Source of the DNA: Cyanoderma ruficeps
Taxonomy: Eukaryota > Chordata > Aves > Passeriformes > Timaliidae
Assembly: GCA_008694505.1 (NCBI GenBank)
Contig: VZDJ01007753.1
Location: forward strand, 25,750,039-25,814,038
Reading direction: 5' to 3'
Length of the DNA stretch: 64,000 bases
Part shown: piece after piece, positions 52,589-64,000 of the stretch
How the letters are laid out: every line of letters begins with the position of its first letter
Position numbering within the stretch: the stretch's first letter is position 1
Notes under the pieces: model-generated
Databases searched by the model: none
Told to the model about the DNA's origin: nothing
Seen by the model: the letters and a program-made list of their open reading frames with translations, nothing else
Position numbers and translations under genes: made by a program

Positions 52589-55500
52589 GTAAGATAGGAG
52601 GACTGTTAGAGGAAAGACTTTCTCATTTTGCATAATGAGTAAAAGCTTCTCATTTCCTGTTTTAAAGTACTTTTAGAATTTTATCATAGAAATAAGTAAT
52701 TGTGAGCTAGGCACATTTGAAAAGTAGAATGTGTTTTCTGAATTTTATGCTTAATATGTGATTTTTTTAAACTTTATTTACATACCTAAGTATTTTTTGA
52801 CAAATGTCTGATGTTTAACATGTTCCCTGTAATTTAAAAAACTTGTATCATTTTCTAGTGCCAAATGACATGTAGCCCAATGGCAGTCCAGTCTTGCATG
52901 TGTTACTTACTCTTGCCACTGTGTTTTACTTCATGTATTTGAAAGCTCTGAAATTCGCCTTTTCCAGTTAGAGAAAGCAGGTACTTGAAATGGCTTCTGA
53001 GTTGGTATGATTAGTCAGCTTGCTTTCTTGATTTTGAAGGTAAACCTAGTTTTGCATTTTAACTTGTTTCAGAGACAGAAATACTTCTTTTCTAAATCCT
53101 GTGTAATTCTCCATGAAAAATGCTAATCTATTTAAGATGTAATTTTCCAGTTAAATGTGAGATATTAACATATTCGTGTTTACACTGGAGTGCAATTTCA
53201 CAGTACGGTTTTCTCTCTCTCCTTTCTCCCTGGCTTCACGGTTGTGTGTTTGTCCCTGCTTTCGGCCTATTTACTGTGTGACCATGAGGCAAGTAGGACG
53301 ATGTTGCTGGTCAGACAGAAGACTACTGTTAGGAGTGGGGGTTTGTTTTGAGGGTTGGGAATGATCTGTGGTTGGGTTTTGGGGGAAGTTTTTTTGTTTG
53401 TTTTTAAAGATTGTGAGCACTAGTTTTCAGCTAGTGTGTAGATCCTGCTTGCTCTGAAGTTTTATAAATGCTATATTGCTCTATTTGAAGTAAATGACAG
53501 TGTGACTGAACTGAAACGTGCAGGACCATCTTTTCATGTGTGTCTGCAATGACATGATGTTTAGTGCAAGGTAAAACAGCATCTTTTTTCTAAATTTGCT
53601 TAAGTCTATAATACAATTTTGGCTGTAAGATGATAGTAGCAGTTCTAGCAAGAGTATAAAGAAGGGTTTTATTTCTTATAGTAAAATTGAGTTTTGCTGC
53701 CATCTGTAAGAATAGTGTTTCCAAAATAATTACCACAGGTGGTAAGCCTTATAGCTATTTTTGAAGACTTATATACTGCATTATTACAATAAAAAAAATC
53801 AGGTGAAACTTCAGAGACTGATCTTTTTGTAGTCAGAGATATTAGTATAGATCTGTCTTTAGCCTTTGTTTTCTGTGGATTAAAGGTAAGAGCTGTATTT
53901 TCTGCCCTCTTGCTTTTGCTTTTTCCACCTCACTGAGTTAAAAATGGGAAAGGAGGATGAAGGGCAAGGAGCAATAGAGTGGCATAGGCAGTTTAATATG
54001 TATGTGTTGTGTTTGCTGTTTTCTGTAGCAAAAAAATACCCAACCCAAAACAAACCAGGGTAATTTATAGGTGAGTCACTATCACTGGTGTTCTTTAAAA
54101 GCAGCTCCGTACAGCTACTATGCATAGCTGTATAAAACAGGTATCAACTGGTATTGAAGACCAGTTTCAAGTGTTTGTGGAATCTAGCAATAACTTAATT
54201 TTAGCATGTTTCACTTTTTAGGAATACTTTCAAACAACGAGTTTATAAGTCCAGTTCTAAAAGTTTTATTTGCTTAAAAGTATTGTCATATTTGTGGTAA
54301 ACTTTCAAAAAAAAGTATTTCTCCCAAAGAATTTTCACCAGCTTGTGGGGTGAGAGAGAGAACTGTAATAGTGTGAGAACATTATTTGTTGTCTTTTTTT
54401 TTTTTCTTTGTAACCATACAACCAGCCAAAAGAGTTAGCACATCTGTTTTCATGACCTGTCTTGGGAAAATAAGATGCTGGGTTAAGCTGCTATGTGTTC
54501 AGAATGTAGGATCTCCTCAAAAGTGGTGGCTCAGAAGGCACAACTTTTCCATTAGCTGCATTATGTATGAGTTAGTTCATCCTGGAATGCTAGTATATGC
54601 GTGGAGAATTTTAATTAAAATTCTGCCCATAAATGTAAGCTGGACAATCATTGTGCCATCTGTATAGTTTGTGATTGTGAAGACACTAGTTGTCTTCCTA
54701 GTTTTGTTAAGTACTTAGAACAAAACCTCTGCTTTTGATCTGTGTTACAATTTTCTTTCTCCTACTCTGGATTCTGTGTAAGTAGTTTTGGTGTAGTTTT
54801 CAGCTTCCATATTTGGCTGTGGGAGTTTTATTTCTGGTGTGTATTATTTTTATATTGGATTAATATGCTGTAGGTATTTGAGTTTCAAGCAGGATTCTGA
54901 TAGAGTGTATTTGTTGCCTTTGAGAGAAAAGAATGTTCACTTGCATTGTCTTCAAATCCTGATATAGACTCACATCATTGTCTTTGGGACTGTCTGAGAA
55001 AATTCCAACACAGTTTAGAAGATTATCAGTCTGCACAAGGCAAGCCAGGACCTATTGGCTCCAGGCTGGAGTTCAGAATGGTACCATTCCTGTATGATAA
55101 AGCTGCTTGGCCCTGGGGAGTCATTCACTACTCATCTGTCTCTTAGCAAGTCAGCCTGCTGTCAGTTTGAACTGCACTGAAAACCAGTGATTATGATCAT
55201 TGTCTTTTTAATCAAGAAGTGCAGTCTTTCCCAACTCAGATAATCTCTGTATTTCTCTTACAGAGGATGTAATTGTTTAGCTTTTCCTCTTTGGGTACTT
55301 TCATGGTGTTCAGCTCCTTCCTATGTCATTTGGATTGTGGCTGAATTTATGAAGATGTGATTAATCTCAATTTGAAGGGGTGATCTTTATTTTTAATATT
55401 TCCTCTTTCTGTCTCATGAAATTATACAAGGCAATGCACCCACTCATCTAAATTTTGACTGAGGCTAGAAAGTACACTGTGTAAAAAAGTTTTCTCTATT

Positions 55501-58500
55501 TCTGATGCCTAGATGAGACAATAGTACCTTAAATTATCTTTGAAGATTGTCACTTCACCATAAACCTTAAAGAATTCAGCACATGCAGAAAATACCATCA
55601 GATTTTTGTTTTGCCATAATGTTCTGGAATATCCTCACCAAAAAAAAAAAAAAGTGTGTATCAGTAGAAGAGGGACAGTAGTTTGCAAAAACTAAAGTAA
55701 ATTCAGGAGCTTAAAAGTTCTAGCCTTTTATAAATCAATAGATTTTTTCTTCTGAAAAAAAGCCGTATTTTTCCTGTGAAGATAAAGGGTGATGTGGTAA
55801 AGATAAGGGATCCTAAGTCTGTGTTTATAGGTGAAGGTTATTGTCTCTGTGTTCCTCTGTAGTATTTTTCAACAAAAAGCTTTATTCTAAACTTGTTTAC
55901 CTTTATCGAGCCAATCAGTTAGTTTTTGAAATACAATACAGAGTTTGAATCCCCATATAATCTTTTTGATAGAGTTGGAAGCAGAAACTGGGGGGCAATT
56001 AAAAGCTGGTAAGCTGTAAATATGTGTTAGAACCTCCATTTCACAGCAGTCTGCACTGTCACTGGTACTGAGAGTATGAAGCGGCAGTAGCACATAATAC
56101 TTGGTTTTATTGGAATCTATTGATTAAAACCAAATCCCAGTATCATGTGAGAACATCTTTAATTTTATACCACTGTCACTTGTGGATAAGAAAGGAGGAA
56201 AGATTTGCTAAATATTGTAAACAAACTTTGCTTCTGTGCTTCTATGTTGTCCATGATTATAGGAAAGCCTTTTTTCTAGCCAAGCCTTTAATTTTTAAAT
56301 TCCTTGTAATTATAGCAGGATGAGTAATATTTTGGTTGGTTGTCAGAGCTCTTTCTTGGTTCACTGAACAAGATGGTCAAAAGTGGTTTTTTTTCTTCCA
56401 AGTAAGTAACTTGCCAGTAGTGAATTACCAAGTTTTCCACTAAGCATCTTGGTATAAATATATAATGTTTTCAAGAGAACTGATTTTTGGTAAAGCTACT
56501 GTGATCTTATCTGTAACCGTTTACAGACTGTATGAACACTTTCCTGTCACTAGTGACGTGGATGATATTTGTGCTTTTACCTCTGTCACATCCTTTGCAA
56601 ATCGGTTTGTAACTTGCCCATGAGGGCAGCTATTTAAATTGACTGTCATTGGTTGCTATTTTTGGTTATGGGCTTCCAAAAGAGCATTTGGATGATACAG
56701 TTGTTCTGGCCTTTTTTTTTGCTTTCTCCTGATGGCCTGACGAGAACTTCATTTTGTTGCATCATTTGAAATGAACTTTTAAAGTGTATTGGTTTTCTGT
56801 AAACTAGGTTTGTGTGGAAATGTATTTAGCAGGGAAACTAGAGGTTTCATTTTTAAGAAAACTGTAGTGGCTGTTTTTGAATAGAAGTAATGGTTCTATG
56901 CTAAGATATGCTAGAAAAAAAGATTACCTGCTATTTTTAAATGAAAAAATCCAATGTAGACCATTACCTTTTTTTTAATAGAGGTAGCAGAATTGAGATA
57001 CTTGTTGAAACTAAACCGTTTAGCTGTATGAATTGCATGAATTCTGTGTTTCTCTAAGAATTATTGTGCAGAGAATAAGGTAGATATTCAATACTCCGAG
57101 AGGAACAGATTTCTGAAGGCTCATTTAATGTCTTCAACAAAATGTTGATTTGGTTTGAATTTTGTATTGCAATATAATGGAAAAATGTTTATTGAATGTC
57201 CAATTGCAAGTGTAAAAAGTGTACACGTTTATGCCAACTTTGTAACTTGAGTGTTTTGTTGGTAACATTTTTATGCTGTTTCACACACCTCAAATTTAGT
57301 GATGAACTATTCCATGGACTGTGTGTATACTATTCAACACCTACTGTTGCTGATTTTTAAGTTTTCCCAAGCTTAAAATAGTTCAGACAAGATGATTTAT
57401 GCTAGCTGATATTGTTAGCATATGAGGGGTTTTTCTAATATTTCAGTATTTTTTTGCATTTTGGATTTACTTTTTGTATTTGTTCCTGCTTTTGTGAGAA
57501 GTTTGGTATAGATTGTATTTCATTCTGTTTTACCGAGGAAGGAGACATGAAATTAACATTACAAATGCAGTTTTGCCATTGAGTTAATATAATTCTTGCT
57601 GATACTTGACTTTAATATTAGTGTTTTAATTTTTTTTGTTCCTCTGAGTTTTCAAATGTTTTTATTTTTTTAGGGACTATCTATCTGTTTTTTTAGGGAC
57701 TGTGTACTTCATTGACCAGATTATAAATTGTAGATTCCATACTTCATAGAAAACTGATAACATTAACAGAGCATTAATTGTATATGAAATAATTTAGCAA
57801 AGAGAAGCTTATTAGAAGAATTTGTGGTTTAATAATTTAGTTATTCAGTTTCTGTGAGACGAGGAATGGAATAAAGGTGGAAGAAGGAAGTTGACAGAGC
57901 TAAATGTCACTGTCTCGCGTGGTTCCTATGGAGAACTGTAAGAGAAATTAAAAATGGTGTACTTGGTACATGTACAATAGTTACGGCTTTTGATATTGAT
58001 TTTTGTAATGCTGCTGAATTTACAGTTCTGGAGGTAATTCATGTGAAAGAATATTGCCTTCTTAGAATTTCCTTCAAACCTTGATTACACCATGGCCTTT
58101 TATGCTGAATCTGCTGTGAGGCTAGATTTTTACACTGACTGTATAGATAAGGCAAAGTTTGTCTCCAGAGGATAAGGTTTGGTAGGAATAGGCAAAGAAA
58201 ATGAGTCAGCAGTACTTGTTGTGGTAAAGAATTCAGGTAAATCATTGAAATATATTCCTAGTGGCTGGAAAATCCAGAAATTCAAGATTGATTATTGATT
58301 TTATTCAAGGGGCTTGGGAGAGCTAGAGGGTTTTAGGAACCTGTTTTGTTGAACAGAGAGAACAGAACCGGATGCCCCCTTGGCCTGGTGTATGAGTTTG
58401 TCACTATTCATTTTGGGCGCTTGTCAGATGTCTCTAATCAGTGGAGTCCACTGTTTTGAAAAGCTGAATCAGCAAAAGTGGTAAAAGTCCTGCTGTGTGG

Positions 58501-58764
58501 CATTACAGCTGGTAAGTTAACAGTCAAATATATGCCAAAACAAGTGCAAGGCAGGGAGCAGGAGCAAAGGCAGGACAGAAACAGTGATTTGTGGGACAGG
58601 GAGTGACACCATCATTCTCACTCATATTGATCAGTTAAGTTGACTCAACTGCCCATGAAACTTTGTTTAGCAAAAAATGCTCACAGGCCATGGCTCTGTT
58701 ACTCTTGATTCTGGTTTAAATAGCTCTACAGCACATTTTGTACCCACAAGTTGGTGAGTGATTC

Positions 58765-59505
58765 TTGAGTGGGTGGTGTGGTTAATGTCTTTAAGACCAG
58801 GGCTTCTGCTCAAGGGAACGTAGACAAGCTGGAGGAATGCGATAGCAGGAACCTGAAGGAATTCAGTGGGGACAGATGCCAGGCCTTTCAACTAGAATTG
58901 CAAGGACTAAGCCCCTCCAGTAGTACATGCTGAGCACTTGACTGGGTCCATATCAGTGCTAATGAAAAGGATCTTGTGGTCGTGGTGGAGAATAGGCTGA
59001 TCATTCTTTCTGTACTGGACTGTCCCAGTAGCAGGGGCAGGCACTACAGCAACAAAAGTGGTTACTAATTTTTGTTCTACACTTGTTGGATGTCATCTGA
59101 AAAACTGCAAGAAAGGTGTTGACAAACTTGAGTCTAGCAAAAGAGGATCTGGGGCTGGAGTTCCTAATATGTGGGTTTATTCAGCTTGGAGGGAAGGAGG
59201 CTGAGGAGGTACACAGAAGTGGTTTCCTATACCTATGAGGAGGTTACTATAAGGTGCAGCCAGGCTAAAGAACTGAAGTACGTCATTAACATAGAAGCTT
59301 CTGATTAGAAAGAAAGGGAATACTTTTGCTCTGAAGGTTATTACAGCACTGGTTTAGTTTACCCAGAGAGATTGTGGGGTATCTTGGAGATATTAAAGGG
59401 AAATTTAGGTAAGTATCTGAATCTGATTTTAGTGTTGACTGTTGTTTGGGCAGGAGGTTGCACTAGATGATCTCCAGAGAATTCCTTCTGTGATCACTTC
59501 AAAAT
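58765..59505 (+). mobile_element. old CR1/L3-like LINE, 3' part, in ARHGAP5 intron 3
   Basis: In + orientation I can see the CR1-clade order. There is a TTTATTCAGCTTGGAGGGA and GGAGGCTGAGGAGG segment (the LFSLEKRRL region of ORF2). It is followed by a diverged segment corresponding to wound-up IRKFF and LEVFKK regions, and finally a tail AGGAGGTTGCACTAGATGATC with CTTCTGTGATCA. It is heavily mutated with no usable reading frame, so it is an old copy. Confidence 0.65.
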
Positions 59506-61148
59506 TGGCACAGAATAGGTTTCAGTAGTTAGGAGACTGTACACCAGTTTGTTTTGTAACTTTGGAATTAATCAACAGAGAGGAAACAAATGCAAGAGCG
59601 TAAAACAGGCATCATCATTTCTCCTAATGGAAGACTGACTACCAGACGGGGAGGAGCGCATGCATTAATTTAGTATTGTGAGAGAATCACTGAAAACTGT
59701 AAACAAGTATGTTTTGAAATACTTATGAAACACATGTCATGCACTTGAGTTGTATTGCTAATGAGGTATCTCTTCAAAGGAAACATCATGGGAATTATAT
59801 AAAGAATTCCTAAACAAGGCAGGTAGAACCAAGATGCCAGGGTACGTATAATAGTTACGCTGCTCCATTTATTCCCTCAGCATTCTCCAGACCCAAAGTG
59901 ACCAAAGAGCTATATGCCTGGAAAACTGCAGTCCTTCAGTTGTCACCCATTTTTAATGAAGCAAAGAATGCTCCTACCTTTTCCTGGGCATGTGCATAAT
60001 GTCGTATTAATTGTGGTCTTGTATTCTTGTTTTGCAATGGGCAAGCCATAAAATATGGGCTTGAATGACACTTCATAAAATGATTAGGACCTTGTTTAAT
60101 AATCAGTTAGTGTAAATTATGAAAATGTTAATTCAGCTTGGACAGCTTCCCATTATAAGGGTCCTTCTAAAAGTACTGTTTATTTCCTTACAGTGCTTAT
60201 TGTTTATTGAACATTTTAATATGCTATAAATTATTTTATTGCAAGAACCAGTAAGACACTGTTTTTTTGGTTCTGGTTTTCAGTGTGTGAGTTGAATGTC
60301 ATGGGACTTTAAAGGTTGGTGTTGGTAAGGACACATAAATATATTTTATATAAGTAAAGTTAGGGTGAGATTCTTACTTAGAGTTTGTCTTCTTTGCTCA
60401 GTAATTATGTATTTTCTAGGTATACATAGAAATTACTAGTTTGGATCAGTAAATTGGCAGTTCCTTTAGTCTTGTGTTGTAGCATAGGGGTTGAAAAGAG
60501 GTACACCAGATCAATCTGTGGAGTAAAATTAGAGAAATACACAGCTCACCAAATTGGCAAAGATAAGTGTGGGAATGATAGTCTCAGCTATTGTAGTGGA
60601 GAATGAAAAGTTCCATTGGCCACTGTAGAGGAAGGAATCGAACTGGGAGAGACAGACTTGCTGTGACCGTGGCATGTGTTCAGAAACACAGACAGAACAT
60701 GAGAGCGGAACCTGGCTGTGGATGTTGTTAGCAGACACTCTGACTTTTCAGCAGTCTAAATGTTAGTATAGCTGTTGTCACTTGGGTAAAGGCTTTGAAA
60801 TCATCATAGACAGCTCTCTGGAAACTTAAACTCTCCGTACTTGCTATCAAACAAGCCAAAAAAAAAGAGAGTAAGTGTTGTGGAGGAATAAAAATAATGC
60901 TATTACATAATGCCATGCGATACACACAGTTTTGATGCCGGTTGCAAATTTGGTTCAGCTTTTCTCAGAATAGGAAAAGACAATACATATGGGAGTCATA
61001 GTAACTCTTGGATAAAGATGCACCAAATTGATTAGCTTAGAATATTTCTGAGGAAGAGAAATTACTTAAATTTAAAAAACTGGCACTGGGAAAATGTAGA
61101 GAAGTTACTACTTCTTGTTGAGAAAAAACATTGTGCAAACTTCAAGTA

Positions 61149-61154
61149 CTGAGC
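61149..61154. repeat. target-site duplication of the solo LTR (left copy)
   Basis: CTGAGC is repeated exactly at 61428-61433, immediately outside the other LTR end. Confidence 0.8.
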
Positions 61155-61427
61155 TGTCGCTGTTCACGACACGAAAGAACCACACTCACGTCAGGTTGAA
61201 GTGAGGTGCGAAAGAGAGCGGTTATTATGATTTGGGGTTTAAATAGGATCTGGAATTTGATCAAGGATTGGGAGATGAGGGTAACACCCCTCTGACCCCA
61301 GTGGTCAAACCAGCAGTCCATCACAGAGAGGAATGAAAACAATCTACTTTTGTTTCTGTTAAGTGCGTGAGAAACTCCAGTAGAAAATACGTAAACAATC
61401 ATCAGAAGGCTGAAAGTCAGGGTGACA
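61155..61427 (-). mobile_element. solo LTR of an endogenous retrovirus, 273 bp
   Basis: On the - strand the element starts TGTCACC and ends GCGACA, with TGTC/GACA terminal inverted repeats. It is flanked by perfect 6-bp direct repeats (CTGAGC on the + strand, at 61149-61154 and 61428-61433). Internally, in - orientation, it has a TATA-like CCTATTTAAACC and an AATAA-type sequence shortly after it, in the order expected for U3-R-U5. No internal retroviral genes are next to it, so it is a recombination-derived solo LTR. The 6-bp duplication fits class II (ERVK/alpharetrovirus-like) integrases. Family assignment is inferred. Confidence 0.8.
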
Positions 61428-61433
61428 CTGAGC
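61428..61433. repeat. target-site duplication of the solo LTR (right copy)
   Basis: CTGAGC here is identical to the left copy at 61149-61154, which shows a single insertion event. Confidence 0.8.
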
Positions 61434-64000
61434 ATAAACTGGGTGTGCTTTCATAATGTACATTCTGGAATGACAAAACTGCATTCACCATGATGTAAAG
61501 ACTACAAGTAACTTGAAAGGTTTTTGGTGGAGTGGTGAAGGATAAATCCCCAGATGGCTATTACAACACCTTTTTCAAAAGCCTATGTAAGCCACCATCT
61601 GCAGAAAGCTGGGAGGATATACCACAGAAAGATTGTTGGTATGTTTTGGTTTTTTTCTCTCCTGTCCTTTCCACATCTCTCCTCAGTCATATACTACGTA
61701 GTGTATGGTATGGAAAATGGATATTGTACCAGGTAGACTTTGTTCTTCCCTTGTGCTGAAGTTGGTCTGTTCCCCAGAGGAACCAAGAGTTGTGGAAGTA
61801 TGATGGAGCCTAAGAATGGAAGTGTCCTACAGATTGATCATGCACATAGGTGCAGATCCACCTAGCTCATTTTCTCTGAAATGCTTTGAACCCCATGTGG
61901 TGAAGTTCTAGTTAGATGGGATGGAACCCTGGTCACAACTGGCAGCACAAAAGAGGGTGCAAGAGAATTTATTAGGCACTAGGAGGTACTTTGAGAAGAG
62001 AGTAGTCTAGGCGAAGGGGATGTGCCCTGTCTTGAAATAAATATTGGTTATTGTGATGTGACCTAGAGGAGGATCTAGTTATTTAAACTGGTGGTGTTGT
62101 AAAGCTAGCAAGACAGAGAAGCAAATAAATCATATAATTATGATACATAATATTATTATAGCAGCAATTGTGTTTGGCAAGGCTATGTTGAAAATTATGG
62201 CTGGACCAGAATGAAAGCAGAGTGAGAACATAGAAAAAAGTTCTGAAAAATCAAGTGGCTTGCAGATGAAGGAACCAAATTTTTAAAAAGCTGTCAGAAA
62301 AAAGGAATGTTGAGTGCTGTCTATCTCTCCCTCTTTTGTTATAGATACACACAGATAACCACACTAGAGCATATGTCTCCAGAGCAGCCAGTTCAAGTAT
62401 TCAAGATTTATGCACTCCTACTAAACAGTGACTGGGTCAGAGTTCTCAGAAACTGCTATTGCAGCACATGCGTCTTCCTTTGTGCAGAAAGACATTGAAT
62501 AGTAATTGGATAAAGCAAAGACTGACCTGGGGCTGTAGGGTCTCCAATGGAGAATTCTCTCATACTAGACAAAGAGAATCTTGATCTAGCTGGTTCTTAC
62601 CTACCAGTGGTCTTTTATATTTATTTACAGCTTCTGAAAGAGGAATGTAAAATGTTTCTGGCTGTGATCACACTTAACACATTTGGGACATTTTTTTGAA
62701 GGCAGGCTTGAGACTCCTTTCGAGGTGTGGAAATCATTGAAACCACTTTTTGCCCTGTGCCACCAAATTCTACCTTTCTGATGGTGTTCAAGGGTATCAG
62801 TGAACAAGGCTCAGATTTTTTTGAAGGGACCATTCAGGTGTATATTTACAGGAGAAAAATGCTTGGCTATGGACTTGGAAAGCTAATGAGGGACACGGAA
62901 GCTTATTGAAGAAATGCTTACTGAAATATCCTTGATGCAGCCAGTAAAGAGATGTGTTGTTGAGACATTAGGAAGGAAATCCTTCGGAACCAGTCAAGTG
63001 CTTTCTGTACTTTGAACATTGTAATAGGATTCTTAATGTTTTTTTGGTAACTTAAAAGACACTTAAAAGGTGGATTGTAGTGTGACAGAGCAGTTAAGTA
63101 TTGATCTGATATCTAAAATGCATTCAGTTATTGGCCTATGATGGCAAAAGGCCAAGAGATTTCATAAAGCTGTGAAACCTGTGAATTGTTAATAAACCCA
63201 TGTAGTGTTTCAGAGATCTAGTATATAGATAATTTTGCACCCATAAAAGTAACTTTAAGAATTAAGGAACTATAAATTGTTTATATTCCTTAATAGGCTC
63301 TGATTAAAAAAGAAAAATATCTTGGGTAATGGTGTGATTATCAGGATGGACTCTCATTCAGTGAGTAGCTGTGGACAACAAAAGATAGCCTTGTGGTAAG
63401 AAGCATAATCACTGGAGTGGAGCGTGCAAATGTGTGTGTGTGCCTAATTAAGGTGCACTGTTCAGCGTTTTTCTTGAAAGGCTGGTGAAATTATGACGAC
63501 TCTGTAACATGTGGTAAAACAAAGCAATGATGAGAAGCTTGGGGAACCTCTGCTTCCTAACACCTTTCTTCTTTTCCCCCACCCCTTAAAGAAAGACTTG
63601 TAAATGATGTGATAATTTATCTTGGGTAAGAAGTGAGGAGAAATGATTCAAAGTTTATAAAATATAAATGGTAAAAGGGAAAGCATGTTGGAAGATTAAG
63701 TTCATGTCATATACAAGAGTGTGTTACACCATGAAATCAAAAGCTCAGGATTCAGTTACAACTGCTTGATTCTTTTTTTCCCCTGCCGAGTATTTTTAGT
63801 GTGTTGTTGCTTGCCATAATAAGTTGTTAAGCCTAAACTGTGAAGACGGTTTTTAAAAATATAAATGTTGTGGGTACCACAAAATTTAGGGTTTTGATTA
63901 TTTAAAAAACGGTGCAAATAACAAGTCTAATAGGGATCAGTAAGAGAATAATTTTGGGTACATTATTCAACAAATATCTGCATCTGAGTTTTGTTGTCCT

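Larger units (their letters stand above)
52589..64000 (+). other. ARHGAP5: ARHGAP5 intron 3 (continues past the window)
   Basis: The intron begins GTAAGATAGG after exon 3. No exon encoding the arginine-finger region or the remaining RhoGAP domain could be found up to 64000. It contains the CR1/L3-like copy and the solo LTR. Otherwise it is AT-rich DNA with short T- and A-runs, for example A14 near 55640. Confidence 0.8.

Noticed and set aside
61554..61760. Two overlapping + strand frames of 60-75 codons after the solo LTR
   Set aside because: They are inside ARHGAP5 intron 3, do not match the next RhoGAP segment, and lack splice-site support.
52589..64000. Search for the next ARHGAP5 exon (arginine-finger region)
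   Set aside because: No stretch encoding a GLYRVSG-type motif after a splice acceptor was found, so the exon is taken to lie beyond the window.

Overview
The window is vertebrate nuclear DNA, almost certainly from a bird. It is AT-rich, has one unspliced-looking giant coding exon with GT/AG-bounded neighbours, and nearly all recognisable interspersed repeats are CR1-type LINE fragments, the dominant retroelement of birds. The only gene I can name is ARHGAP5 (p190-B RhoGAP), on the + strand. The window holds its CpG-island promoter, its first non-coding exon, the exon that encodes most of the protein (1,241 codons), and the next coding exon. The rest of the RhoGAP domain, including the arginine finger, lies beyond the right edge.

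Layout. 1-27.8 kb: upstream intergenic DNA with CR1 fragments (about 2.3, 12.8-13.3, 16.2 and 19.0-19.5 kb), simple repeats, a 160-bp duplicated segment (21.4 and 22.1 kb), a 53-bp tandem duplication (27.5 kb) and a few exon-like open stretches. The best of these is on the - strand at 20958-21132, with consensus splice sites at both ends and a pattern resembling the Sec23/Sec24 helical region. 27.84-28.83 kb: CpG island with two NRF1-type motifs, a GC box, a YY1-type motif and, at its upstream edge, a 73-nt tRNA-like sequence with canonical A and B boxes on the - strand. 28.5-39.1 kb: ARHGAP5 intron 1, containing a second CpG-rich patch with a CTCF-like motif (31.0 kb), a candidate alternative 5'UTR exon (35.5 kb) and an antisense CR1 copy (37.3-38.2 kb). 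39.1-43.0 kb: the large ARHGAP5 exon. 43.0-52.4 kb: intron 2, with a potential premature polyadenylation signal just after the donor. 52.4-52.6 kb: exon 3, which opens the RhoGAP domain. 52.6-64 kb: intron 3, with an old CR1/L3-like copy (58.8-59.5 kb) and a well-defined 273-bp solo LTR with 6-bp target-site duplications (61.15-61.43 kb).

The protein encoded here combines an N-terminal GTPase-like domain, FF repeats, two pseudo-GTPase modules, a phosphotyrosine-type tail with a polybasic stretch, and the start of a Rho GTPase-activating domain. Its 5'UTR contains a short upstream ORF whose stop codon overlaps the ARHGAP5 start codons. I found no CRISPR array, operon or other prokaryote-type system, and nothing that I can defend as a wholly new biological system. 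The most interesting leads are the - strand exon candidate, the tRNA-like sequence at the promoter, the overlapping uORF and the possible truncated isoform.
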